This document shows, in pieces, positions 1 through 10,502 of a stretch of DNA of 64,000 nt; within the stretch, counting starts at the first letter, position 1, and each line of letters begins with the position of its first letter. The notes under the pieces were generated by a model. It saw nothing but the letters and a program-made list of their open reading frames with translations. It did not search any database and was not told the origin of the DNA. The position numbers were made by a program, and so were the translations under genes. This DNA is from Lophius americanus (Eukaryota > Chordata > Actinopteri > Lophiiformes > Lophiidae): positions 994,001 through 1,058,000 of the forward strand of contig JBBDHG010000011.1 of assembly GCA_037951165.1 (NCBI GenBank). The letters are read 5' to 3'.

Positions 1-239
1 CACCTCCGCAAATGTTCACAGGGGCCGGAGCTCCACCACCTCCACCACCACTTCAAGCCGCTGCTCCTCCGAGAGCGCCATTGCGGCCTTCTGCCTCGGT
101 GAAGAAGGCGCCCCCTGCGCCGCCAAAGAGGACTACACCATCGCTGCCTGCCAGGAGTGGAGATGGAGGTGGAGGAGGTGAAGGAGATTTCATGTCAGAA
201 CTGATGATGGCCATGAACAAGAAGCGTGGAAACCAATAA
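1..239 (+). CDS. apbb1ip: APBB1IP (RIAM)-like, C-terminal coding end (partial)
   Basis: The frame is open from the window edge (codons start at base 3) to TAA at 237-239, about 78 residues. It is rich in Pro and Ala, then has SVKKAPPAPPKR, a Gly run, and the ending GDFMSELMMAMNKKRGNQ. The SVKKAPP..PKR segment followed by a short amphipathic (G)DF(M/L)..L tail resembles the C-terminus of MRL adaptors (RIAM, lamellipodin), which bind Rap1/Ras and PIP2 at the N-terminus and profilin or Ena/VASP through Pro-rich tails. APBB1IP is preferred over RAPH1 because PDSS1 and ABI1 follow in the human 10p12.1 order and orientation. The Met codon at 12 is internal, not a start. The RA and PH domains would lie upstream of the window. 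Another Pro-rich actin regulator cannot be fully excluded. Confidence 0.68.
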   Translation, partial: PPQMFTGAGAPPPPPPLQAAAPPRAPLRPSASVKKAPPAPPKRTTPSLPARSGDGGGGGEGDFMSELMMAMNKKRGNQ

Positions 240-2060
240 CAGGAATATGTGGAGTATTAAAGCGGCATGAACTACAGCCATACAGCAACAAACTCAACTC
301 TAACAGGCAGTTTCCACGACAACGGTTTTTACATGAAACGGTCCCCTTCTGTCGCAGTTTGGCCTCTTGTTTACATGACAACAGAGCCAGAGTGTCACGG
401 TTTTGTCGTAAAACCCACTGTTGTGTTGATTTAGAAAAGCTCCACCACCGTCTCCTGGCCTGGCACTCACTTTTTTTGCGCGTCCGAGTGCACGAGGATC
501 GTTTTCACGATGTTGCATACGAACGCTTAACTCTTTTAAAATGCGATGGAATAAGTGTTTAAGTTTTTTTCTCAAAGCTGTTGTCATGTAAACGTTCTTT
601 CAGCAAAACCAGCCGCACTTAGGAGATCAATGCAGATTTTGCGTTCCTCGTATCAGATTTCAACTTTTTGTTATAGTTGTAGCGCAGTGTTATAATTGTA
701 CAGTGTGTACAGTTTTATAATTCAATGGTCACTCAAACCATATGTTACTGTAAACATTTTTAATTAAAATACAATTATTGAATTTACGATAAAATACCAG
801 CAGCTGTTGGTTGACAGAATTTCACTGTAAAAAATACGGTGACCAGGTACAAGACATTATAGTAAATTACAGCAATAAAAAATAAAAATCGCTTACTGCT
901 TCCAATTATGATTTTAAAAAAATAACAGTACATTTCAACATCGCACAAATGCACGCCGTTCTTCTCGCGTCTCGTTACTGAAGAAGTTCTAGGACGTTCT
1001 TGTTCAATGTTTAAAGTTTTTTACTGTACATTTTAATGTAGATTCCTGCAAAAATCTCTCATGTGGACAACGTTTTACTTTGAAAGTAATAAATTGGCTT
1101 GTGGCATCACGGTATTCTTCTGATATCGTTCATTTATCCTGTCAAAACTTTTGTATTTTCACTGTTAAAATTCATTTTTCAATAAAGTTATGCACTGTCT
1201 TCAATTTTAAAGTCTCTAACTGTTGCCATTGGAAAGTTTTCAACTGTTATTTCTTAATATAATTAATACAGTGTACACAATCTACGTCTTATGTAATCTT
1301 TCAGGTATAACTCTGACTCTATCGCATTCCTTGTTGTTTTATGTTAAGTCCTTGCAAACAGGTATTTTACCGTAATGTGTCCTACGTGGTCACCGAATCT
1401 TTCCCGGTAAAATTCTGGCTACCGCAGCTGCCGCTACTAACATGATTTATACAGATGTCATGTTTTGTTGCCTAAAAGTGAAGGAAGCCTTTCAAGGTTC
1501 TCACTTTCTCTGATTTCCACGACTAACTGCTCATCTTGCACCGCCTGCAGGTATAATAAGACATTTGAGTGTCGTCACATCTGGTATATTTAATATGACG
1601 CTGACATGTAGAATACTTCCACACCTGTTCTCTCGCTGCTTGATTAGGACGATGTCACACAATGGACAGGAAACAGGAAGTGCTAGAGAACCGAAACAAG
1701 TGCGGTAGAAATCTAGGGGGGAGATCTTTGTTTTACGCTTGGATGAGACTCTGTCATGCATTCACAAGAAAAATAAAGTATTTTTCTTGTCTCTGAAAGA
1801 TTGGGCAAGAAATTGTGATTTTTCTTTTTTTCATCTATAAGCCCTTGTGTTTCGTACGGTGTTTTAAAACGTGAGTTTACAGACACCAGTGACAGTCAGG
1901 ATACAACTGATGTCACCAGACTTCAGAGAGAAGCATTCACTGAGTTGCATTAGTGCAATGATGGCTTTAAAACTATTAAAAATAAACAAGGTTTTTGTAA
2001 ATGTATGATGAAAACTGTAAGTGCATCCTGAAAAGGACTCTGTACTCAATAAAACGTCCT
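240..2060 (+). other. APBB1IP 3' UTR and downstream flank
   Basis: AT-rich sequence with no convincing coding content. AATAAA hexamers occur at 874-879, 1181-1186, 1772-1777 and 2048-2053, any of which could end the transcript. The one at 1181 lies in a T-rich context. The true 3' end cannot be chosen from sequence alone. Confidence 0.4.
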
Positions 2061-2163
2061 GAATAGATCCTTAAAATCCCTGGTGGCCATGAAATTCATG
2101 CCATGGATTGTATTTCTTGCTGCTTCTTACTTGCTCCCATTGGTCTGAAAACATAAAGTATAT

Positions 2164-3153
2164 GATCGGCCACAACATTCTAACCACTGGCAGGTGAAAT
2201 CAGAACATCATTGATTATCTCGTTACAATGACGCCACATTGTGATTGCTGGACAACTGGGTTGCAGTTCCTCCAGAACTGCAGACGTTGTCGGGTGGTCC
2301 TAGCCTGCAGGGGTTAGTACCAATCCAAGATGGACAGCTGGACAACAGCGTCATCGGTATCCGAGACTCGTTGATAGACATGAGGATCAAAGGCTGACCC
2401 ATGTTGTCTTATCCCACAGAGGAGCTACTGTAACATAAGTTTCTGATAGATATGGCTTTTCAATGTAGCTGGGTGCATCGCTACGGCCACAGCGACCGGC
2501 ATTGAATATACCGCCTCAGCGGCCAGTCAAAGTCTTGGAGGGAGTGGTCGATTTTTAATGGTGTGTGTTTTATTTTGGGCCGTAAGCAACAAAAACTGAC
2601 ACCATTTTTCACTTCACTTCCCTTCCACATCCTGTTTCTGGCATTCCCTCCCCCTCTCTTCCGCACTACCTTGCCTTTGGCCCCTCTCACACTGAACTTC
2701 TCTCCCTGTCTCTCTCTCAAGGGCAGGAGGCCTGGTCAGACACCAGAGAACCAGAAACCATGAGCAGATACTCATTCAGGGTCTGCTCGTGGTTTCTGAC
2801 CATTAAACGGCAGTTTTTCTCTCTACAAGGCCTTGGTAAAAAATAAATAAAGAGAGAATATAGAGTACGATCTAGAGATGTTCTTTTTCAAAAGTGCGTT
2901 GAGCTAACAATTGTTGTGAATAAATAAAACTGATTTGGTTTTATATTCATTTTTATGACTCAATTTCTCCGTTTATTGGCAATTTTATCTTCTCAAACTT
3001 TATCATTTAATTCCTGTTGCTTCCAGCCCTTACAGATTGGTGTAGTCAGAACACACAGTGCATCACAGCGCGGTTTTGACGGCGAAAGGGAGACTTCCGT
3101 TATAATAAGCAGGTGGTTTTATTATTATGGCTGATCGGGGTATTGCTCTCTTA
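2164..3153 (+). mobile_element. Degenerate Tc1/mariner-like element, interrupted
   Basis: The left part (2164-2450) reads like the terminal repeat and early transposase region of teleost Tc1-like elements, starting CACAACATTCTAACCACTGG and including a remnant around CCCACAGAGGAGCTACTGTA. The right part (about 3045-3153) has a fragment near CAGAACACACAGTGCATCAC and ends in a terminal-repeat remnant with ATTATGGCTGATCGGGGTAT. About 600 bases of unrelated DNA, including a LINE-like tail, lie between. No open transposase remains. Family assignment is by recalled consensus. Confidence 0.65.
2755..2945 (+). mobile_element. Non-LTR retrotransposon or SINE 3'-tail remnant
   Basis: This resembles a 3' tail very common in teleost genomes: a GGGTCTGCTCGTGGTTTCTG-like segment, then AGAGTACGATCTAGA, then AAAAGTGCGTTGAGCTAAC, ending GTTGTGAATAAATAAAACTG. 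It sits inside the broken Tc1-like element and so may have inserted into it. The exact LINE family is not claimed. Confidence 0.55.
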
Positions 3154-3425
3154 AAGAAACAGCCTCAGTGGAAATCATCTAATTATCAACATCACACCTC
3201 AGAAACGCTCTTAAAACGCTTAAGCTGCTAGACCTGGTTCTGAGTCGTAGCTCTAGTGTGTGTTTGCATACTGGAGATGAATTCAATGAATAAAAGAGGA
3301 ACAGGGTAACTTTGGCAGTGGTATCATTATATTTATTTTGGTATCAAATTAAAATCCGACAGTACAAATACAAATAAGGGTTGTATTAAAGTTTATCCAA
3401 AAAGAACATTAAAGCTTAGTTGGGT

Positions 3426-3431
3426 TTTATT
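3426..3431 (-). terminator. Polyadenylation signal of the SELENOO-like gene
   Basis: AATAAA on the minus strand begins 23 nt after the TGA stop at 3454-3456. If used, it gives a 3' UTR under about 60 nt, too short to hold a SECIS element. A second minus-strand AATAAA lies near 3332-3345. Confidence 0.5.
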
Positions 3432-3453
3432 ATTGTATAAATCCATGAGCCAC

Positions 3454-6400
3454 TCAAGAGGAACAGCTGACCTTTAACCTGGTAGCCCACATGGGAGGTC
3501 GTGCTGCAAAGCCCGCCTCCTCTGCAGTCTCTTGTGTAACAAATGGTGAGGACAGGATATGGTGCAGCAGCGCCACCTAGTGGGAAAAAATGAAACACTG
3601 AAGATTAAAACATGATTTTCATGATTTACATCTCAGAAAATTAAAAGGAACGTAAGTAAAAGAACGTAGAGGCACCTCAGAGAAATCGTTCATCTCAGCG
3701 TTCCTTATGGCCGACTCTGCCATCCAGTTCCTCAGCACATATCTAGGATTCACATCTGTAAGGTATTTTCACACAATCACACAAAGATTTTCACACGGCA
3801 TCACACTACACAGTCTGATGAACGAATCCCTGCTCGTGTGCCGCTCTGAAATCAAATTCCACAGCACAACTTAAAACAATCATATCTGTAGCGGTAAAAT
3901 AAGCGCTGATAGATGGATTAAGTGGCTCACTCTTCATCCTGCGTTGACGATCCACTTCGCTATCACCTTGTTGTCTGGAGGAGAAAATTAAAGCAGTCAA
4001 ATGCAAATTGGACATTGAGAAAATCCCAAAATAGCAACAATCATTGTTGTGACACAAAAATGAAATGAGTGAAAACAGAGTAGCAAGACTCTTCAGGCGC
4101 AAAAAGAGGTTTAAGTTAGAAATTAAAGTTGTTGTTATATCTTTGGACTTACCTGTTAATTCTCAGCAGGTAGATGCTGAGCCAATCAGAGAAGAGCTTG
4201 TGGGATGATAAATCTGTAAGCGCCCACATCTGATGCAAGCCATGAAAAATGTTTGCTTATTAAATAGATCTTTTTATTTCTACATTTGCTGATCTTAACA
4301 AAATGATAAGAATAATCAATTTCATCAACTTCCAAAGACAACCTCAAAATACACATCTGCCATAACAATATAACCACCTATCCTATTGTTGAGACTAAAC
4401 AGCTGTGACCCGTTGAAGCGAGGACCCCACAAGAAGATGTGAAGTGGTGTCTGGCACCCGGGTAGCAGCATCGATCGGACTTCTCTGCCCAGCCCATCCA
4501 ACAGATGCTCAGCTGGATTGAGATTGCGGGAATTTGAGTGCCGAGTCAACATATTGAAGTAGTTGTGTCCTTCAAACTATTCCTGAATCATTTCTGCAGT
4601 ATGGCAGGGTGCATTGTCTTGCTAAAAGAAGGGGATACCCTTTCCAAGAATCGGGTCTACTTGGTCTGCAACTACGTTTAGTTGGGCAACACAGTCCAGA
4701 GTAACATACAGATGGATATTAAGACTCAACGTTCCCTAGAAGAACATTTCTTTTTACCACCTAATATATCCCACCACCGACAGCTATTATAATTACAATA
4801 TAAGTAATATTATTACTATTACTTATTGATTTCACTTGTCAATGATTGTAATGTTATGGCTCATCAGTAACCTTTGTGAAGTTCTTGCTGTGAAGCTGCT
4901 GTGCTGAAACTTCACTGAGCTCCCTGAAGGTCATGGTGAAGTCTGAATGTGTACCCTCCATCATCTGGGGAGACAACTACCGATTAGATTTAGAAGAAAA
5001 AAATCCAAAGTGGGCACAGCCAGTAAACGGACAATGAGATTAAATGTTCTCAGTAAACAGATGTGAAGTATGTAGAAATGTCCGTCCCAGTAAGCATCCA
5101 TCAATGACTTGCCTTAAGCAGGAAGGCAATGAGGTAGCCGTCATCCTCCTCCTCACCTAGAAGACCCAGTTTAGCTTTGAATAGCTGATGGATCCTGGAA
5201 TTATTATTTTGTAATCAAAAAGAAAATTGAAATAATTCCTTTCACAAGTCCTACCCTCCAACTGAACATCTGTAAAGAGTTTTTTTCTGTCATCCTACTA
5301 ACACACATACAAACAAACAGTCACCCGTGAAAACATAACGTCCGTGACGAAGATAATAATCAAAGCAAATCCATAATAAACAATCAGGATGAAGGCTAGT
5401 AAATAAAGACTTGATTACTGTAATACCATTGATTGGAGGTTGAAGAGAAACATCAATCAAACCTACCTCAAATGGTAAATTTCAGCAAATCCTTTTAAAG
5501 TAATTTTCGCCCTGAGGAAGAAGAAAAGAAGAAGTAAATTCATAACTTTGGTGTTTTTTGGTGTTGACCTACAACTAGGTTAGAAACTTATTGTTCATGT
5601 TGCTTCTGGCTGCAATTGTAATTTAAATACAAAAACCTGCCTCTTCATTCATAGTCAGCGTTAGCTCTATCAGTGTGCACTTTGATGGCAAGAGAAGTTC
5701 AAAGATATTAATAGACGTTATCTCCTTACTCTCTGAGCTGTTTTGGAGAAAGCACAGGACTGAGCGCTACCAAGAGCTTCTCCAGGTTGAACAGTCCAAC
5801 GTTGGCCTGAGCTCCGATCCTGTATCTGCCCTCGTCATCAGAAGTGTTGGGGACAAAATCTGCAACGGCACAGCTTAGTTTGACTTTGGACATTAACAAG
5901 AAGATTTGATACCACTTTGTTATTAGACCCCCCTTAATAAGGATTTATAAATGGTTTGTACGTAGTCTACTAATTAAGTTGTAAACACTCTATAAAAATC
6001 AACAATAAGCTGCTACGACACATTACATATAAAGGGTATCAGAGACCTGATGTTTGCCAAATAGTGAGCACACTTATCTGTACTGCTAACTTGATATTGC
6101 CAAATAGTGACCCACATTGATAAATTGAGAGCTATGTTATAAGCAGTTTATAACTGTTAACTAATGATGTATAAAGTGTTTAAAGCCTGATTTATAACAT
6201 CATTATAAACCATTTATGAATTTGTTTAAATGTGGTCTTATTGATAAGTGGTACTGAGTATAAAAACACAGACAATATAAAAACACAGACAACATGGTAC
6301 GTACTGGGGTCATAAGACTCCATGAAGCCAAACGGTCCATAGTCGATGGTGACAGAAAGGAGACTGAAGTTGTCCGTGTTGCATACGCCTGTTGTGAAAA

Positions 6401-6834
6401 CACACAGTAGATATGAGTGGATGTTGTTAAACTAACATCAAACGTTCAGCCGGGTCGGGTTCTCACCATGTGCGAACCCAACCGACATCCACTGGGCAAT
6501 CAGGTGTGCTGTCTCGTTGACAACTGTGGCATAAAACACCTGGAAACATTTAAATACGACATATAAAGCATGAATGCCAGGAAGTACCTCATAGAAACAT
6601 TCAATATATAGAGACACAGTTTCTATAGATTAAAATGCCTCCATATAATTATCACATTTGCACTTTTAGCAATTTGAGATTTGATCCAGATGTAAAGTGC
6701 GTTATAAATTCAATGTATTATTGTTATTATTATTATTTGAAGTATACTAGGATTAACTATTTCACTCATAATTGGGAATAAGAGTGTTCATTTCCATACA
6801 CTCTGGTGTTGTTTTTAATATTTATATCAAAGGA

Positions 6835-6873
<39 letters not shown>

Positions 6874-9583
6874 AATAATAACAGCACATTTTTTTCAACC
6901 ATACTTACCAAATATTTATCTGGGTCTTCTGAGTTGATTGAAGAAAAATGTTGAACAATCACAAAGTTCAACAAATTTCTAAAAGTCATAACAATAAAAT
7001 TATGTTACAAGGTGCTGTTTATTAACGGCCATAAAATAAGAAGCACTGACAGGGTGATCATGTGACCGGACTCGCCTCAGGAGATCGATCTCTCCACTTT
7101 CAGACAATATTTCCAAAGATCCAATCCGAAACCAGGACCTGGCCAACCGCAGAACAACAGCTCCTAGAAAAAAAGGTTGTAATGTAGGGATGTAAACCTC
7201 CACACAGAAAAAGTAAAGCACTTAAATGTAACTGATATGGAGTGGAATGAAGGATTTGTGGTATGTTTGCATGAATCTCACACCTCTCTCTGTCTTCATG
7301 TTGCCGTTGTAGAACTGATCCCTCACCACTGGCTCCTCACTTACAATCAGACTAAAATCCAACAAAAAAATGATCAGATAAGGACAGAGAACAGCGGATA
7401 CATCAAAACAGGGGAAACTTTTCTTCGATCGATCTTGAGGCCAAGTAATGTTGTGCACCTGTATTAATATACACAACAATACAGGAAAAAGAAAGAAAGA
7501 TACAGAAATGAACCATCCACGTGGTTCTCAAACATGTCGGGGCACTACAAAATTACAGAGTTTCAATTTAACAGCTTTTAAAACCTGTGGTAAACTGTTA
7601 AAACAAGTTGCTCTTATCTACACTGTCTCCACAGAGGTTATGATTTATCTGGTGTAAGTGAATGTTCTAAGCTATATGCCCTAACCAACAGTCATATTTA
7701 CCCGGTTACTATCGATACACATTTGAGAAGGACCTCGTGTCAAGTTGTATGAATCAAAAACTGAATATTAAAAGCAAAAAACAACAAATGGATCATTTGA
7801 GATGGTGACTCTTGTTTGTTGGTGGTTCATCTTCATCAGTCTCTCTCACCTGGCAGCCCTGCTGGTGGGAACACCCAGGAAATGCAGGCCTTCACTGCAC
7901 AGGAACTCCCTCACAGAAGAGCGGATCACAGCTCTACCATCTCCTGACCTGCATTAAAAGATATTTGCCGGTTGATTTTACTTAGTATCACTGTCATGCA
8001 ACGTGGGAAAAAAAATAAATAAAGGAGAAGGAAGAAAAGTATTCAGCGGTGGAAATAATAATAATAATAATAATACATTTAATTTATATAACCGACATAC
8101 CTTGAATATGGTGTTTTCCCAGAGCCTTTAAGCTGTAGTTCCCAGACTTCTCCATTCCTGCAGTGAATGTTTTGGGAAAAAAGATATAAGTTTAACTTTT
8201 TATTTTATTAAATATATAGCACTTTGAATATACAACAACAACATTTTACCTGTTTGTGTACTGACCAAGAGAATGTGCTCGACCATCCCCCAGCTGACCC
8301 GCCCAGTAGCCAAACTGAGAAAGAGAGAATTATTCATCATTGAATTTTCAGTTCAGGAGTTATTATCATTGTTTTTGTTTGTTATAACCCTAAAAAAGCT
8401 ATTGGAAAAAAATTGGGGATTTTATTATTATAATATGTCTGACACTTTGAATTTACCATAAAATAAGAAATTGTTTAGTAATGCCTGTTTTTAAACGGCA
8501 AAAACAATCAGACTTGAATGTTTGTAACGGAAAAAAGTCCATTTTAATTAAATTAGCTCAACTGTTAAAAAACTATTAGACACTTATTGGACTTTTTTTG
8601 TTTGTATCAAGTGACATAGTTCTGTTTAGTAAGTTTTCACATCCTTCAACATGTTGGAAAAAAACCTACTTATCCAATAGGATATTCTCAATAGCCCTGG
8701 TTAATGCCTCCACCTAGGTGACCCCTTGGACCTGTGTTGCCCCCCCCCCCCCCCCCCCAAGACTCCTGCTTTGGCCCTTTACTCTTTAGCATACAGTATA
8801 CATGACATTGGGTCATATTAGAAATAGTGATTAAAAATGTGCTCAAACAAACAGCTGAGCAGGACATTAAAAGGATAAAAGAGTCTTAAAGAGTTTCTTT
8901 CACTTTTTTAATCAAGTGTAAAAGCTAATGATCTTGCAATCTAGCAATAAGAATTTGGACTTTACCTGATGACCTCCGTATCTGTGTGCAAGCGGTACGG
9001 ATCCAGGTAGGAGCCTGCCACCGCTGGCATAATGCAGGAACTCATCAGACTGTGTTAGAGCCATGTCTAAATTTAAGATCCCTTCAATCACATCCTGTTG
9101 AGAGAAAGGGAATTGTAAAATAATTCCTGTGTTACAAAGATATATCATGCGACATGTATGATGATTTTACAACATTACCTTAGAAACTGCTGCCAGTCTT
9201 AATGGGCCTTTTAGTGGGGTTGGAATGGATTTGGAAAATATGCAGTTCTTCACGGTGCGAACAAAGTTGCCATCAACTTCCTCTAGTGGGAATGCTTCTG
9301 CAGAGAGGACCGAGTTCTGGTGACCATTCATACTCTATTTAAACATATAATGTAATGAATACGAGTTGACTTTACCGATGAGCTTCTTGCAGGAAATGTT
9401 GAACTGGTTTAGGTCCTGTATGAGGTGAGAGACATTCGTGCTCCACCTTGATCTGACGGATGCCGTTTTTTCACCACTATGGCATTGACTGCCAGTAGTC
9501 TGGCAGAACTCCAGGACATGTACAGGTGTGAAGATGGCTGCTGTTACTAAAGTGAAGACTAACACGGGATGAATTCTGGACAT
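3454..9583 (-). CDS. selenoo2: SELENOO-family protein AMPylase (Cys form), 19 coding exons
   Basis: Exons in coding order: 9376-9583, 9179-9297, 8966-9094, 8250-8314, 8101-8157, 7850-7948, 7284-7351, 7076-7163, 6909-6978, 6467-6539, 6305-6388, 5730-5859, 5467-5511, 5113-5194, 4872-4964, 4153-4229, 3931-3974, 3676-3755, 3454-3576. All phases agree and give 577 residues. Family landmarks are LAHRYGGHQFGYWAGQLGDG, ELQLKGSGKTPYSR (Lys184, nucleotide-binding), SSVREFLCSE, EEPVVRD, and CNTDNFSLLSVTIDYGPFGF with catalytic-type Asn332 and Asp341; all look intact. SelO enzymes transfer AMP to protein hydroxyls using an inverted ATP. Human SELENOO ends in Sec-Ser-Ser; this one ends Cys575-Ser-Ser-TGA. 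The ATG at 9583 is the first Met after an in-frame upstream stop, and the next residues look like a signal peptide. Introns 8 and 14 have GC donors. The symbol (second fish copy) is an inference. Confidence 0.9.
4350..4869 (-). mobile_element. Degenerate Tc1-like element in intron 15 of the SELENOO-like gene
   Basis: Both ends read as degenerate inverted terminal repeats (CATCTGCCATAACAATATAA at the left; CTGATGAGCCATAACATTAC read inward from the right on the minus strand). Each is bordered by the TA target site, at 4350-4351 and 4868-4869. The inside keeps transposase C-terminal traces on the minus strand (AATCTCAATCCAGCTGAGCA), but frames are broken and the length, about 520 bp, is far below an intact 1.3-1.6 kb copy. 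The insertion lies two bases inside the intron of exon 4872-4964. Confidence 0.75.
5920..6240. repeat. MITE-like interspersed repeat (unclassified)
   Basis: AT-rich sequence with internally repeated phrases such as TTTATAAATGG, GCCAAATAGTGA (twice, near 6056 and 6098) and TTATAAGCAGTTTATAAC, flanked by ATTAGACC- and ATTTATGAA-type ends. It resembles short non-autonomous DNA elements seen in fish introns. The family was not recognised with certainty. It sits between SELENOO-like exons 12 and 11. Confidence 0.4.
6839..6872. repeat. (TA)n microsatellite
   Basis: About 16 TA dinucleotides in the intron between SELENOO-like exons 6909-6978 and 6467-6539. Confidence 0.95.
8051..8075. repeat. (AAT)n microsatellite
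   Basis: A short run of AAT units followed by ACATTTAATTTATAT. The same arrangement recurs at 23808-23845, suggesting it starts a common fish interspersed repeat. Confidence 0.85.
8430..8880 (+). mobile_element. Degenerate non-LTR retrotransposon fragment, copy 1
   Basis: Matches 34470-34855 in the same order: ATTTACCATAAAAT, GTTCTGTTTAGTAAG, TTCTCAATAGCC, TGGGTCATATTA and GGACATTAAAAGG. The second copy preserves a reverse-transcriptase-like motif; this copy is more decayed and carries a C homopolymer (about 8740-8758). Confidence 0.55.
8740..8758. repeat. poly(C) tract
   Basis: An uninterrupted run of about 19 C residues within the decayed LINE fragment, in a SELENOO-like intron. Confidence 0.9.
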
Positions 9584-9782
9584 TTCCACAGAGCAGCTGC
9601 CTCAAATGTACCTGCAATGTAAAAATAGATAATGTAACTATAAAGAAAAATGGTTAACTGTGACCTCCAGGTAATCATAATCAAAATCAAAATCAATAGA
9701 CCATCAGTAATGTTCGAGGAAGTATTTAAATACTTACTTCGATAAAATCAGTTATAATGCAGTTAAAAAGAATACCGTTGAA

Positions 9783-9971
9783 TTTATGGGTGGCTTTGTG
9801 GCTATTACTGTTGCCCCAAGCAAAGAAAGTTCTGGTTCAAATCCAGACCATTCTTTGATGGAATTGGCATGCTCCAGCTGTTGTTCATTCATTAATTTTG
9901 TGTAGGGCAGGGTCATAGAGGGATGGAGCTTACCCAAGCTTATATCTGGCAAGAGGCGATGTACAAACATA
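9783..9971 (+). mobile_element. Degenerate tRNA-derived SINE
   Basis: The left part has GTGGCTTTGTGGC...CTGTTGCCCC, then a pol III B-box-like GGTTCAAATCC at about 9834 and GGAATTGGCATGCTCC. The right part (GGGTCATAGAGGGATGGAGC, then TTACCCAAGCTTATATCTGG) matches a tail shared by several teleost SINEs and their LINE partners. It is diverged and lies upstream of both divergent genes. Confidence 0.6.
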
Positions 9972-10407
9972 GTATGGATGAAAAAGCAATCTGCCTTAAC
10001 TGTTGCACTATGTAAACAAACTGGCGGATATTAACAATAGTTTGAATAATTAACCCTAGTTACTTTAACGTTTACAAATGAAGCAATTACTTATCAAATG
10101 TGAGTTAAGCTCACCCTTAAATTTGGCTGTTCTTCATTCTATATGAATAAAGATGTAGGTAAATATATTTAATCTTGGTTATGTCGACATGTTCCATATT
10201 ATTAGTGCTAATGGCTTTAGCTTGCCCCCTAGCAACCCAACTAATTTCACTCAATAGGCTGGGCTAGTATATTTTCTATCAACTCCTGAGAAGGACTATT
10301 TTATGTATTTATCCCGACAACCATAATTCACATTTCAACTATCTTTCTGATTTAAGAAAAAACTGTAAAATTGGTTTACTTAAGTTTTTCTCAAGACGTC
10401 TGACGCT

Positions 10408-10417
10408 ACTTCCGGAA
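10408..10417. promoter_or_regulatory. ETS/GABP-like site upstream of PDSS1
   Basis: ACTTCCGGAA, with a palindromic TTCCGGAA core, lies 86-95 bp before the PDSS1 ATG; CGTCA and TGACG half-sites follow within 30 bp, and a second CCGG-type site occurs near 10453. GABP (NRF-2) sites are typical of promoters of mitochondrial-function genes and of bidirectional promoters. Function is inferred. Confidence 0.45.
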
Positions 10418-10502
10418 TATGCAACGTCATCAACTGACGAAAATTACTAGTTTCCGGTTCCGTTATACTACATAACGCAGTCCAAGCACACCGATCAGGA
10501 AC

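Larger units (their letters stand above)
9584..10502. promoter_or_regulatory. Divergent interval between the SELENOO-like gene and PDSS1
   Basis: The two genes are transcribed away from each other, with 919 bp between their ATG codons. On the minus strand a splice-acceptor-like sequence (TTTTTACATTGCAG, ending near 9613) precedes the SELENOO ATG, so a non-coding first exon probably lies further toward PDSS1. Near PDSS1 are an ETS-like site and two CGTCA/TGACG half-sites (10401-10440). No TATA box was identified. Confidence 0.5.

Noticed and set aside
3429..3456. Reading the SELENOO-like TGA as selenocysteine with a seven-codon extension
   Set aside because: Cys already occupies the Sec position two residues before the stop, the extension has no family match, and a polyadenylation signal follows at once.
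9826..9850. Possible tRNA gene from a B-box-like GGTTCAAATCC
   Set aside because: No acceptor stem or A box folds around it; it is part of a decayed SINE.
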